DNA of 64,000 bases from Castellaniella sp047971665 (lineage in GTDB: Bacteria; Pseudomonadota; Gammaproteobacteria; Burkholderiales; Burkholderiaceae_B). The DNA lies in assembly GCF_047971665.1 (NCBI RefSeq), contig NZ_JBKEAA010000027.1, positions 62,001 through 126,000 of the forward strand, read 5' to 3'. How positions within the stretch are numbered: position 1 is the stretch's first letter; the number at the start of each line of letters is the position of its first letter. The notes under the pieces were generated by a model. That model saw only the letters and a program-made list of their open reading frames with translations, was not told where the DNA came from and did no database searches. Below, piece after piece: positions 7,717-16,070 of the stretch. The translations under genes and the position numbers were made by a program.

Positions 7717-8835
7717 ATGGCTGAATCCGTTACCTTGTCCTGCATCATTCCCTGCCTCAACGAGCAGGCCAATCTGGGTGTGCTGCTGCCGGAATTGCTC
7801 TCCGTGCTGTCGCATCAGGGATGCACCCCGGAAATCATCGTCGTCGACGATGGAAGCACGGACGGGACGCCCGAACTGATGCGTCACTGGACAGGCCTGC
7901 ACCCGGAAATCATCTATCTGCGGCTGTCGCGCAATTTCGGCAAAGAGGCCGCCCTGACCGCCGGACTGAATATCGCGCGAGGCGAGGTCGTGGTCTGCCT
8001 CGACGCCGACATGCAGCATCCCCCGGACATGATCCCCGGGATGCTGGCGCGTTGGCGTGATGGTGTGCACATGGTCTATGCCGTGCGTGCCACCCGCGAT
8101 GATGAGTCCTGGTTCAAGCGGATCGGGACCCGATTGTTCTATGCGCTGATGCGTACATCCGATGGCCTGGAGGTGCCGCCCAACGCCGGGGATTTCCGCC
8201 TGATGGACCGGGCGGTGGTTGAGGCGCTGAAACAATTGCCCGAACGTGACCGCTTCATGAAAGGACTGTTTTCCTGGGTCGGCTTCCGGTCCGAGGCCAT
8301 GGTCTACACCCCGCCCCAGCGGCTGCATGGCGTCAGCCGGTTCCGGCCACTGAAACTCCTGCGTTTTGCTGTCGATGGCCTGACGGCCTTCACCACCTGG
8401 CCCTTGCGCCTGCTCAGCCTGCTGGGAGCTTGTGTTTCGCTGCTGGCCTTCCTCTATGGGCTGTACATCATCGTGACTCACCTCCTTTACGGCGACACGG
8501 TGCGCGGCTGGGCGACACTGATCGTCGTGATTCTGTTCCTCGCGGGGGTTAATCTGATGTCGCTCGGCGTGGTGGGCGAATATGTGGCGCGCATCTTCAC
8601 GGAGGTCAAGGGGCGTCCCATCTATCTGCTGCGTGAACGCGCGGGGACGGGACTGGGCCACGCCGGTCCGGCGCAAGGGCGCGGCGCCGAGGGGCCGTCC
8701 GGCCTGGAGGTGCCGCCGCCGCGTTATGCGCAGGTTGACCCGGCCGTCGCGTCCCGCGGGACCGGCGCGCAGGCGATGCCGTCGGCTGATGAGCCGGCGG
8801 ATGATCCGCTTTCACCGGGAGAGCGTCAGGCATGA
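7717..8835 (+). CDS. Family 2 glycosyltransferase, ArnC/GtrB type (LgmA-like)
   Basis: The 372-residue protein has a GT2 catalytic domain (LSCIIPCLNEQANLG, IIVVDDGSTDGT, CLDADMQHPP with the DxD motif, NAGDFRLMDR), followed by two C-terminal membrane segments (LLSLLGACVSLLAFLYGLYII and WATLIVVILFLAGVNLMSLGVVGEYVARI). Such enzymes transfer a sugar from a nucleotide donor onto undecaprenyl phosphate. The last ~70 residues form an Ala/Gly/Pro-rich tail. The stop overlaps the start of the ArnT-like gene by four bases. With the downstream ArnT-like, GtrA and YdjC-family genes the set resembles the Bordetella lgm locus that adds glucosamine to lipid A phosphates; that assignment is by analogy. Confidence 0.88.
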   Translation: MAESVTLSCIIPCLNEQANLGVLLPELLSVLSHQGCTPEIIVVDDGSTDGTPELMRHWTGLHPEIIYLRLSRNFGKEAALTAGLNIARGEVVVCLDADMQHPPDMIPGMLARWRDGVHMVYAVRATRDDESWFKRIGTRLFYALMRTSDGLEVPPNAGDFRLMDRAVVEALKQLPERDRFMKGLFSWVGFRSEAMVYTPPQRLHGVSRFRPLKLLRFAVDGLTAFTTWPLRLLSLLGACVSLLAFLYGLYIIVTHLLYGDTVRGWATLIVVILFLAGVNLMSLGVVGEYVARIFTEVKGRPIYLLRERAGTGLGHAGPAQGRGAEGPSGLEVPPPRYAQVDPAVASRGTGAQAMPSADEPADDPLSPGERQA

Positions 8836-10478
8836 GATTTCCCGTCTCTGGCACGCGGCTGGTAAATGCCGGCGAGACTGTCTGGCGCTGGCTGCAGGCC
8901 CGGCGCGCCTGGCCCTGGATCGCGCTGTTCACCTTCCTCTGGTTTGCGGCCACGACCGGGATGTATGCGTTGCTGCTGCCCGATGAAGGCCGCTATGTCG
9001 GAGTGGCCTGGCAGATGCTGGCTTCGGGGGATTATCTGACGCCGCGCCTCGATGGCATGCCCTTTTTCCACAAGCCGCCGCTGTTCTACTGGCTGACGGC
9101 GGCGTCCCTGTCCCTGTTTGGCGACAACGCTTGGGCCGGACGGCTGTGTTCGGTGCTCGCCGCGACAGTGCTCGTGACGGTGTGCTATGTCTTTCTGCGC
9201 CGCTATGCCAGCGGGCGCGCAGCGGGCAGAACGGCCCTGATTCTGGCGGTTCAGCCCTTTCTGTTTGGCGCCGCGCACTATGCCAATCTGGACATGCTGG
9301 TGGCCGCGCTGATGGGACTGACCGTCATGGCGGGTGCGGATGCGGTGTTCCGCCGCGAGCAGTCGCGCCCCGATGCCTGGTCGCTGACGGCCATGTATGC
9401 GGCGGCGGCGGCCGGCTTTCTGGCCAAGGGGCTGATCGGCGTCGTGCTGCCGGGCGGAGTCCTGTTTTTCTGGTTGCTGGGCCGGCGTCGGTACCGGGCG
9501 ATGGGGCGTCTGCTGTGGTGGCCGGGCATGGTGCTGTTCCTGGCGATGATCCTGCCCTGGATGATCGTCATGGAGATGCGCCATCCCGGGTTCTTCGATT
9601 ACTACATCGTCTACCAGCATTTTCAGCGTTTTCTCGAATCCGGGTTCAACAATCCGCATCCTTTCTGGTTCTACGTGCCGGTGGTGCTGGGGCTGACGCT
9701 GCCCTGGTCGATCCAGCTGTGGCGCTGGTGTCGCAGCCAGGGGCCGCTGCGCACGGCATTCGTGCCGCCCGCCCACCGGAGCGAACAGGTCGATCGTCCG
9801 GTGCTGCGCGGCCTGATGCTGTCCTGGCTGCTCGTGGTGCTGGTGTTCTTTTCGATCCCCACCTCCAAGCTGGTCGGCTATGTGATCGCCGTGCTGCCTC
9901 CGCTGGCCTGGTTCATCCAGGAGACCTTCGAGCAGCGGATGGAATCCACCGCCCCCGATGCGGGCCGCAGCTTCATCCGTCATGCCCTGGTGGCGGGAGG
10001 TTTGTGCCTGCTGGCGGTGGCGGTGATGGTGCTGTTCCCGCAGCACAGCAACAAGCGCCTTGCCCGGGCGCTGGCGGTGTCGATGACGCCGGGCGACCGC
10101 CTGGTCATGCTCGATCAGTATGCGTACGATGGGCCCTTGTATGCCGGCTGGCGCGACCCGGTCATCATCGTCTCCAAATGGAATGACCCGAATGCGCTGC
10201 GCCTGGACAACTGGCGCCGCGAATTGGCCGATGCGGCGGACTTCATGCCCGACCGAGGCGCCGACAGGCTGTGGCTGCCGCAGCGGTTGCAGGCCTACCT
10301 GTGCGATCCGGGCCATGCAACGACCTGGCTGCTGGGTGATCTGCGCGATGTGGGCGATTACCCGGCGCTGTCAGGGCGTGAGCCAGTGGCGCGGACAAAG
10401 AAAACCGGGCTGTGGCGTGTCCCGGCCGCCGAAACGGTCAATGGGTGCGGCGAAACGCCCAGTGACGCCCCAGAATGA
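8832..10478 (+). CDS. ArnT-like lipid A glycosyltransferase (GT83/PMT superfamily, LgmB-like)
   Basis: The 548-residue polytopic membrane protein has about twelve hydrophobic segments. The N-terminal ALLLPDEGRYVGVAWQMLASGDYLTPRLDGMPFFHKPPLFYWLTA is the characteristic ArnT region, in which the acidic residue of PDE and the YxxKPPL-like FHKPPLFYW motif are conserved. ArnT enzymes move an amino sugar from undecaprenyl phosphate to lipid A phosphates on the periplasmic face, lowering negative charge and raising resistance to cationic peptides. It overlaps the upstream GT2 gene by four bases. Its last 41 bases overlap antisense with the GtrA-family gene. The sugar (glucosamine by analogy with Bordetella Lgm) is not determined by the sequence. 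Confidence 0.88.
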   Translation: MRFPVSGTRLVNAGETVWRWLQARRAWPWIALFTFLWFAATTGMYALLLPDEGRYVGVAWQMLASGDYLTPRLDGMPFFHKPPLFYWLTAASLSLFGDNAWAGRLCSVLAATVLVTVCYVFLRRYASGRAAGRTALILAVQPFLFGAAHYANLDMLVAALMGLTVMAGADAVFRREQSRPDAWSLTAMYAAAAAGFLAKGLIGVVLPGGVLFFWLLGRRRYRAMGRLLWWPGMVLFLAMILPWMIVMEMRHPGFFDYYIVYQHFQRFLESGFNNPHPFWFYVPVVLGLTLPWSIQLWRWCRSQGPLRTAFVPPAHRSEQVDRPVLRGLMLSWLLVVLVFFSIPTSKLVGYVIAVLPPLAWFIQETFEQRMESTAPDAGRSFIRHALVAGGLCLLAVAVMVLFPQHSNKRLARALAVSMTPGDRLVMLDQYAYDGPLYAGWRDPVIIVSKWNDPNALRLDNWRRELADAADFMPDRGADRLWLPQRLQAYLCDPGHATTWLLGDLRDVGDYPALSGREPVARTKKTGLWRVPAAETVNGCGETPSDAPE

Positions 10479-10830
10479 AGGTCATCGCCGCGATGCCGGT
10501 CAGCACCAGGGCCAGCAGCACGTCGTAGCGGATCGTCGTCAGGTGCAGCAGCGTGGCATAGGCGGCTTCGTTGACGGCAAAGCCCAGGGCGGACACCAGG
10601 AAGAACCGTACCGCCGCGCGGCCCAGCGGGGCGCGCTGGTGGCGGAAGGTCAGGTGATAATGCCCCCCGAAGGAGACGCCGAACGCCACCAGCCAGCCGG
10701 CCACGTTGGCGGTCAGCGGCGCCAGGCCCCCCAGCGACACGCAAGCCACGGTGACCGCCCAGTGGGTGGCCGCCGCAGCGCAGCCTACAATGACGAACCA
10801 GCCGATCTGGGCAGCGAGTTTCTTGAACAT
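10438..10830 (-). CDS. GtrA family small membrane protein (candidate polyprenyl-sugar flippase)
   Basis: The 130-residue protein starts MFKKLAAQIGWFVIVGCAAA and has four hydrophobic segments (WFVIVGCAAAATHWAVTVAC, LTANVAGWLVAFGVSFGGHYHLTF, VRFFLVSALGFAVNEAAYA, LLALVLTGIAAMTFILGRHWAF), the classic GtrA layout. GtrA proteins are thought to help translocate polyprenyl-phosphate sugars. It is the only gene of this group on the minus strand: its stop end overlaps the ArnT-like gene by 41 bases and its ATG overlaps the ATG of the divergent deacetylase gene in the tetramer CATG at 10828-10831. A longer minus-strand reading exists upstream but runs through the deacetylase gene and is rejected. Confidence 0.85.
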   Translation of the reverse strand: MFKKLAAQIGWFVIVGCAAAATHWAVTVACVSLGGLAPLTANVAGWLVAFGVSFGGHYHLTFRHQRAPLGRAAVRFFLVSALGFAVNEAAYATLLHLTTIRYDVLLALVLTGIAAMTFILGRHWAFRRTH

Positions 10831-11665
10831 GAGTACGGATTCACAACCAGCGGAGCATCGATATCGGCGCATTGTATTGTGCGCCGATGATTTCGGGATG
10901 AATCCCGCCGTGAATGCCGGCATTCTGTCGCTGGCCGGACGGGACCGCCTGTCGGCCACCAGCCTGCTGGTCGACGCGCCGGCGGCGGGGCGGGACCTCC
11001 CGGCGCTGCTGGCGTCCGGACTGCAGCTCGGCCTGCATCTGAATCTCACCGAATCCTTTGGCCAGCCCGGCTTGTGCCTGCCCCTGGGCCGATTGATCCG
11101 GATGGCCTGGCTGGGCCGCCTGCCCGAGGACGCCGTGCGCGCCGCCGTGCGCCGGCAGCTGGCCCTGTTCATGGACATCACGGGCCGGGCGCCCGATTAC
11201 GTCGATGGGCATCAGCATGTACATCAGCTGCCGCGCATCCGCGATGCACTGCTCGACGCGTTGCCCGAGCCCCGGGACGGTCAGCCCTGGGTCCGCGATG
11301 TCGGGCGACCGCGCATGGCGGGACTGCCGCCGCGTCTGCGCTTCAAGGCGGCCGTGATCGCCGGGCTGGGGGCCGCCGGCCTGCGGCGGCGCGCGCGGGC
11401 GCGCGGTCATGCCCTCAATCCCGGCTTTCTGGGCGTGTATGATTTCCAGGGTGGTGCGCCAGCCTATGAGGGCTGGCTGCGCCGCTGGCTGGCGTCGTGC
11501 CATGACGGCGACGTGCTGATGTGTCATCCCGCGCTGGGCGTGGATGATGCCGATGTCCTGTCGGCGCAGCGCCAGGCCGAACATGAGGTGCTGGCCGGTG
11601 CGCTGATGACGCGGTTGCTGGCTGAACACCATCTGACGATTTCACCGCTGCTTTCCCGGCCCTAG
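10829..11665 (+). CDS. YdjC/ChbG/HpnK-family carbohydrate deacetylase (LgmC-like)
   Basis: The 278-residue protein has the YdjC-family motifs RIVLCADDFGMNPAVNAGI (tandem Asp metal site), LGLHLNLTE, YVDGHQHVHQLP and VLMCHPALG, which supply the Asp/His metal ligands of a divalent-metal N-deacetylase acting on N-acetylated sugars. Next to the GT2, ArnT-like and GtrA genes, the likely substrate is undecaprenyl-phosphate-linked N-acetylglucosamine, deacetylated before transfer to lipid A; this is inference from the Bordetella lgm model. The ATG at 10829 overlaps the divergent GtrA start codon by two bases, so its ribosome site lies within the gtrA coding sequence. HpnK of hopanoid clusters is a relative, but no hopanoid genes are seen here. 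Confidence 0.85.
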   Translation: MSTDSQPAEHRYRRIVLCADDFGMNPAVNAGILSLAGRDRLSATSLLVDAPAAGRDLPALLASGLQLGLHLNLTESFGQPGLCLPLGRLIRMAWLGRLPEDAVRAAVRRQLALFMDITGRAPDYVDGHQHVHQLPRIRDALLDALPEPRDGQPWVRDVGRPRMAGLPPRLRFKAAVIAGLGAAGLRRRARARGHALNPGFLGVYDFQGGAPAYEGWLRRWLASCHDGDVLMCHPALGVDDADVLSAQRQAEHEVLAGALMTRLLAEHHLTISPLLSRP

Positions 11666-11675
11666 GAGTCCATAT

Positions 11676-12038
11676 ATGAGCCTGAGTTACCAAACCCTGA
11701 CCCCGGAGTTTTCCGTCGCGCCCCAGTTGCAACCTGCCGATATGCAGGCCCTGGCCGATGAGGGATTCAAGTCGGTCATCATCAACCGTCCTGATGGCGA
11801 AGGCGGCCTCGAGCAGCCCCTGTCCGACGCCGTGCTGCGCGCGGCCCGTGACGCCGGCCTGCAGGCGCGCTACCAGCCCGTGGTCAGCGGCGCGATCACG
11901 GTCGCCGATGTGGCCGAGTTCGCCGGCCTGCTGCGGGAACTGCCCGCGCCGGTGCTGGCCTTCTGCCGTTCAGGCGCGCGCTGCACGAGCCTGTTCATGG
12001 CGGCCCGGGACGCAGGCACAGATCAGGCCGAGGGCTGA
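11676..12038 (+). CDS. TIGR01244/DUF442 family sulfur transferase-like phosphatase-fold protein
   Basis: The 120-residue protein begins LTPEFSVAPQLQPADMQALADEGFKSVIINRPDGE and contains the P-loop-like CRSGARCTSLF motif. This is the beta-lactamase-hydrolase-like (BLH/DUF442) domain, a dual-specificity phosphatase fold often linked to sulfide or thiol chemistry; the CxxxxRC-type loop supplies the nucleophile. It starts 10 bases after the deacetylase gene stop with GGAGT upstream. Nothing here identifies its substrate, and its role next to the deacetylase and Usp genes is unknown. Confidence 0.8.
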   Translation: MSLSYQTLTPEFSVAPQLQPADMQALADEGFKSVIINRPDGEGGLEQPLSDAVLRAARDAGLQARYQPVVSGAITVADVAEFAGLLRELPAPVLAFCRSGARCTSLFMAARDAGTDQAEG

Positions 12039-12108
12039 TCCGACTGTCATTTTGAGGGGGTAGCAGGTATGCTGATATCTCTAGCTTGTATTTTTGGATG
12101 ATCCGAGC

Positions 12109-12570
12109 ATGTTCAAGAAAATCCTGATCCCCACGGATGGCTCCAAGCTGTCTGCGCAGTCGGCCAACAAGGGGGTGTGTTTTGCCCGTTCCATTGGTGC
12201 CGAGGTCGTCGCGTTGCACGTGACCCAGCCGTTTGCCGCCACGGTCGGTTTTGACGGCATGGCCGCCGCCTACGCCATCACTGACGAGGACTACGACCGC
12301 ACGGCCGCCGAGCAGGCCCAGAAATATCTCCAGGCCGTGCTCGACCGGGCCGAGACTGCCGGCGTCACGGCCAAGTCCCTGGCCGTGTCCAATTTCAATG
12401 TGGCCGACGGCATCGTGCAGGCCGCCCAGTCCGAGGGCTGCGACCTGATCTTCATCGGCAGCCATGGCCGCAGCGGTCTGTCGCGTCTGCTGCTGGGCAG
12501 CGTCACCGTCAAGGTGCTGGGGCTGGCCAAGATCGCCACGCTGGTCTACTGGGTCAAGGAAAACGACTGA
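12109..12570 (+). CDS. Universal stress protein, UspA family
   Basis: The 153-residue single Usp domain starts MFKKILIPTDGSKLSAQSA and ends with the nucleotide-binding loop IFIGSHGRSGLSRLLLGSVTVKVL, the G-x2-G-x9-G(S/T) pattern of ATP-binding Usp proteins. A TTG start five codons earlier is possible, but ATG 12109 fits the family start. It lies four bases upstream of moaA. Usp proteins support survival under growth arrest or redox stress; placement beside anaerobic-respiration genes is consistent with low-oxygen control but no operator was identified. Confidence 0.9.
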   Translation: MFKKILIPTDGSKLSAQSANKGVCFARSIGAEVVALHVTQPFAATVGFDGMAAAYAITDEDYDRTAAEQAQKYLQAVLDRAETAGVTAKSLAVSNFNVADGIVQAAQSEGCDLIFIGSHGRSGLSRLLLGSVTVKVLGLAKIATLVYWVKEND

Positions 12571-12574
12571 CCCC

Positions 12575-13660
12575 ATGCCTGGCGTGATTCCCCGTCAGCC
12601 GGACCCGGCGCCCGGCGGTCCTGATGCGGCCCTGGCGTCGGGCGAAGCCGTGCGCGATGCGCTCGGGCGGCCCTTGCGCGACCTGCGGATCTCCGTCACC
12701 GACCGCTGCAATTTCCGCTGTACCTACTGCATGCCGCGCGAGCTGTTTGGCACGGACCATCCTTTTTTGCCTCATGGCGCGTTGCTGACCTTCGAGGAGA
12801 TCACCCGGGTGGCCCGCCTTGCCCTGGCCAACGGGGTGCGCAAGATCCGCCTGACGGGCGGAGAGCCCCTGTTGCGCAAGCAGATCGAGTCGCTGATCGG
12901 CATGCTCTCGGACCTGCGCACCCTCGACGGCAACCCGCCCGAATTGACGCTGACCACCAACGGCACCCTGCTGGCCCGCAAGGCGCGCGCGCTGGCCGAT
13001 GCCGGTCTGACACGCGTGACGGTCAGCCTGGATGCGCTGGACGACGCGCTGTTCGAGCGCATGAGCGACAGCGGCGTGCCGGTGGCCACGATTCTGCATG
13101 GCATCGAGGCGGCGGCCGCTGCGGGGCTGGCGCCCGTCAAGGTCAACATGGTCGTGCGCCGGGGCATGAACGATGCCCAGATCCTGCCGATGGCGCGACA
13201 TTTCCGGGGCACCGGCCACACGCTGCGTTTCATCGAGTACATGGATGTCGGCAACACCAATGGCTGGCGCATGGACGAAGTCGTCACGGGCGCCGAAATC
13301 GTGCGGATCATCGGCGGCGAATTCCCTCTGCAGCCGCTTCAGGCCCGTTACCGGGGCGAAGTCGCGGCCCGCTGGGCTTACGCCGACGGCGCCGGCGAGA
13401 TCGGCCTGATCACCAGCGTGTCCCAGCCTTTCTGTGGGGACTGTACGCGGTTGCGCCTGTCGCCCGAGGGGCGGCTCTTTACCTGCCTGTTCGCCGAACA
13501 GGGACATGACCTGCGCGCGCTGTTGCGCGCCGGGGCCGATGACACGGCGCTGGCGCGCCGGCTGGCGGGGGTCTGGCAGACTCGCGACGACCGCTATTCC
13601 GAACGCCGCGGCGAGGCCCATCGCGACCACAAGATCGAGATGAGCTATATCGGTGGTTGA
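12575..13660 (+). CDS. moaA: GTP 3',8-cyclase (molybdenum cofactor biosynthesis)
   Basis: This radical SAM enzyme converts GTP to 3',8-cyclo-GTP, the first Moco step, together with MoaC. The 361-residue product (start MPGVIPRQPDP at 12575; the longer upstream frame lies inside the Usp gene) has the SAM cluster motif CNFRCTYC near residue 48, the LTGGEPLL motif, the C-terminal cluster CGDCTRLRLSPEGRLFTC and the terminal Gly-Gly (SYIGG) needed for activity. It begins four bases after the Usp gene and its end overlaps the mobA start by eight bases, so the two are probably co-expressed. Confidence 0.97.
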   Translation: MPGVIPRQPDPAPGGPDAALASGEAVRDALGRPLRDLRISVTDRCNFRCTYCMPRELFGTDHPFLPHGALLTFEEITRVARLALANGVRKIRLTGGEPLLRKQIESLIGMLSDLRTLDGNPPELTLTTNGTLLARKARALADAGLTRVTVSLDALDDALFERMSDSGVPVATILHGIEAAAAAGLAPVKVNMVVRRGMNDAQILPMARHFRGTGHTLRFIEYMDVGNTNGWRMDEVVTGAEIVRIIGGEFPLQPLQARYRGEVAARWAYADGAGEIGLITSVSQPFCGDCTRLRLSPEGRLFTCLFAEQGHDLRALLRAGADDTALARRLAGVWQTRDDRYSERRGEAHRDHKIEMSYIGG

Positions 13661-14300
13661 GCCTTTTCCCGCCAAAACATCCGCCGCTGGTGCGATGCCG
13701 TCATCCGGTGGCGCAGTGCGCGATGGTTTCGATGGTCTGGTCCTGGCAGGAGGGCAATCCCTGCGCATGCGGTCGGCCGATGCGCCGCAGGCCGACAAGG
13801 GATTGATGCGCTGGAAGACGGATCCCCTGGTGGCGCACGCCTGCCGTTTCCTGCGAGCCCAGGGGGCGGCGGGGGTATGGGTCAGCGCCAATCGCCATCC
13901 GGATGACTATGCCGCCTATGGCCCGGTCCTGCGCGATGCGCCCGAATACGCAGGGTGTGGCCCCCTGGCCGGGGTGCTGGAGGGCATGCTGCGGGCCGAA
14001 TCGCCCTGGCTGTTCGTGCTGCCGGTGGATGTGCTGCGCTGGCCCGCCGACCTGGGTGCGCGACTGGGGGCTGTGGCCCGGCCCAATGCCCCGGCCTTCG
14101 CGCGCACGCTCGAGGGGCCGCACCCGCTCTGCCTGATGGCGCACCGTGATCTGGCCGGCGGTTTGCGGACGTTCCTGGATGCGGGCGGGCGTCAGGTCCA
14201 GGCCTGGTTGCGCGCCTGTGGCGCCGTCGCCGTCGATTTTTCCGAGCCGGACATGCTGGTCAACCTGAATACGCCCGAGGACTGGGCGCGCTGGCGCTGA
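13653..14300 (+). CDS. mobA: Molybdenum cofactor guanylyltransferase
   Basis: MobA joins GMP to molybdopterin to make MGD, the form used by NarG. The 215-residue reading uses a GTG start at 13653 that overlaps the moaA stop; ATG 13695 is an alternative. The nucleotide-binding loop is LVLAGGQSLRM followed by RSADAPQADKGLMRW, so the usual short RMG-DKG spacing is enlarged by several residues. GPLAGVLEGML, LPVDVLRWP (where most homologues have PCDxPxLP) and LVNLNTPEDW are also visible. It converges on moeA with 25 bases between, where a small hairpin CTGGCGC/GCGCCAG (14291-14311) may form. Confidence 0.9.
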   Translation: MVEPFPAKTSAAGAMPSSGGAVRDGFDGLVLAGGQSLRMRSADAPQADKGLMRWKTDPLVAHACRFLRAQGAAGVWVSANRHPDDYAAYGPVLRDAPEYAGCGPLAGVLEGMLRAESPWLFVLPVDVLRWPADLGARLGAVARPNAPAFARTLEGPHPLCLMAHRDLAGGLRTFLDAGGRQVQAWLRACGAVAVDFSEPDMLVNLNTPEDWARWR

Positions 14301-14325
14301 GCGCGCGCCAGTCCCGATGAGAGCA

Positions 14326-15540
14326 TCAGGACAGCCAGTCCGACAGCGTCATCCAGTCGACTTCCGCCCCTGATTCCAGCCGCGCGCCCGCCGGGATGCG
14401 CGCCAGACCGTGCGCCCAGGCCAGGCTGCTCAGCGCGCCCGAGCTTTGTTGCGTGTGCGGGATCAGGCGGGGCAACCCCTGACCGTCTTGCGCCTGGACG
14501 GCCTGGATCCGTAGAAAGTCATCGCGGTCACCGCCCACCGGACGCGGGGTGTCCAGGATGCCGCGGCGCACCGGCGGCAGTACGTCCCGTCGGCCTTGCA
14601 AGCCCCGGAGCAGCGGACTGACCAGCAGGGTGAAGACCGCGAATGCGGAGACGGGGTTGCCGGGCAGGCAGACCACCGGACGATCGTTGAGTTCGGCCAG
14701 CGCGACCGGCTTGCCGGGTTTCATGCGTACGCGCCACAGGTCCAGCGTGCCGCCCAGGGCTTCGATGGCGGGCTTGACCAGGTCCTTTTCCCCGACCGAG
14801 GCGCCGCCCACGCTGAGCACCAGATCGCAGGCGGCGGTCAGTTCGGTCAGTGCCTGGCGGGTGGCCTGCGCATCGTCGCGGGCATGGCGCAGCACCGGCG
14901 CTGCCGTGCCCAGTCCGTGACACAGGCTGGCGAGCATCGGCGCGTTGGAGTTGTAGATGGCGGCCGGGGGCAGCGGGTGGCCGGGGGGGACGAGCTCGTC
15001 TCCGGTGGTCAGGATGCCGACGGTCAGGCGCGGAAAAACGGCCGCCCGATCGTAGCCCTGGGAGGCCAGGACGGCCAGCTGGCCGGCTGCCAGCCGGGTG
15101 CCTCGGGGCAGGACGATCTGGCCGGCCCGCATGTCCTCGCCCCGGCGCCGGATATGCTGCCCGGTCGCGGGCGGTGTGAGGATGGCGACCCGGCCGTCGT
15201 CCTCGCGGCAGTCTTCCTGCATGACGATGGTGTCCGCGCCTGCCGGGATCACGCTGCCGGTGAACAGCCGGGTGGCCTGTCCGGATTGCAGGGGATCGGG
15301 CGCCTGGCCGGCAAAGCAGCGCTGCTGGATGGGCAGCACGGCGCCGGGGGTGACTGCGTCGGCGGCACGCAGCGCATAGCCGTCCATGGCGCTGTTGTCG
15401 GCGGGTGGCAGATCCAGGCGGGCGGTGATGTCCTCGGCCAGGACGCGGCCATTCAGCGCATCGAGGCGGAGAGTCTCATGACCGGCGGGCGTGCGGCCGC
15501 GCGCCGCCAGACGTGCCTGGGCGGTATCGAAATCGAGCAT
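14326..15540 (-). CDS. moeA: Molybdopterin molybdenumtransferase
   Basis: MoeA inserts molybdate into adenylated molybdopterin. The 404-residue protein starts MLDFDTAQARLAARG. Motifs include PPADNSAMDGYALRAAD, FTGSVIPAGADTIVMQE, GILTTGDELVPPG, VLSVGGASVGEKDLVKPA, RVRMKPGKP and CLPGNPVSAF, all standard in MoeA. It is the last gene of a minus-strand operon moaC-moaD-moaE-moaB-moeA and starts two bases after the moaB stop. A longer frame upstream extends into moaB and is not used. Confidence 0.96.
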   Translation of the reverse strand: MLDFDTAQARLAARGRTPAGHETLRLDALNGRVLAEDITARLDLPPADNSAMDGYALRAADAVTPGAVLPIQQRCFAGQAPDPLQSGQATRLFTGSVIPAGADTIVMQEDCREDDGRVAILTPPATGQHIRRRGEDMRAGQIVLPRGTRLAAGQLAVLASQGYDRAAVFPRLTVGILTTGDELVPPGHPLPPAAIYNSNAPMLASLCHGLGTAAPVLRHARDDAQATRQALTELTAACDLVLSVGGASVGEKDLVKPAIEALGGTLDLWRVRMKPGKPVALAELNDRPVVCLPGNPVSAFAVFTLLVSPLLRGLQGRRDVLPPVRRGILDTPRPVGGDRDDFLRIQAVQAQDGQGLPRLIPHTQQSSGALSSLAWAHGLARIPAGARLESGAEVDWMTLSDWLS

Positions 15541-15542
15541 GG

Positions 15543-16070
15543 TCAGGTTTCCGTGCGCGCGCGGTAGGCGCTGGCGAAATTGCAGGGGAGCTGGCGGCTG
15601 TCGAACTGGGACAGGAGGATTTTCTCCCAGGCCAGCTGGCAGGCGCCCGTCGAGCCGGGCAGGCAGAACACCAGGGTGTCGTTGGCTGTGCCGCCCAGTG
15701 CGTCGGATTGCAGCGAGGAGGCGCCGATGTCCAGCCACGACAGGTGGCGGAACAGTTCGCCGAAACCGGGGACGGTCTGGTCCAGCAGCGGCAGGACGGC
15801 GGGAATGGTGGATTTGCCGTGCGTGAAGCCCGTTCCGCCGTTGCACAGGATGATCTGAACGGCCGGGTCTGCGATCCAGTCGCTGAGGATCCGACGGAGC
15901 TGGTAGCGGTCATCTGGGCACAGCGCGCGGGCCTGCAGCGTGTGACCCGCCTGGGTCAGCGCGGTGGCCAGATAGTCGCCGGTCGTGTCGTCGGCGGCGG
16001 TACGGCGGCTGGAGACCGTGAGGACCGCGCAGCGCAGGCTGACGGGCGGCAGGGCAGGATTGGCTTTCAT
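15543..16070 (-). CDS. moaB: MoaB/MogA family molybdopterin adenylyltransferase
   Basis: The 175-residue protein contains CAVLTVSSRRTAADDTTGDYLATAL, IILCNGGTGFTHGKSTIPAVLPLLDQ and VFCLPGSTGACQLAWEKIL, the MoaB/MogA fold that adenylates molybdopterin before molybdate insertion. As no separate mogA is present in the window, this gene may provide that step. The ATG overlaps the moaE stop by four bases (ATGA). The GTGxxxxD-type active-site loop is present as GGTGFTHGKST, in which His replaces the more common Arg or Pro neighbour. Confidence 0.93.
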   Translation of the reverse strand: MKANPALPPVSLRCAVLTVSSRRTAADDTTGDYLATALTQAGHTLQARALCPDDRYQLRRILSDWIADPAVQIILCNGGTGFTHGKSTIPAVLPLLDQTVPGFGELFRHLSWLDIGASSLQSDALGGTANDTLVFCLPGSTGACQLAWEKILLSQFDSRQLPCNFASAYRARTET

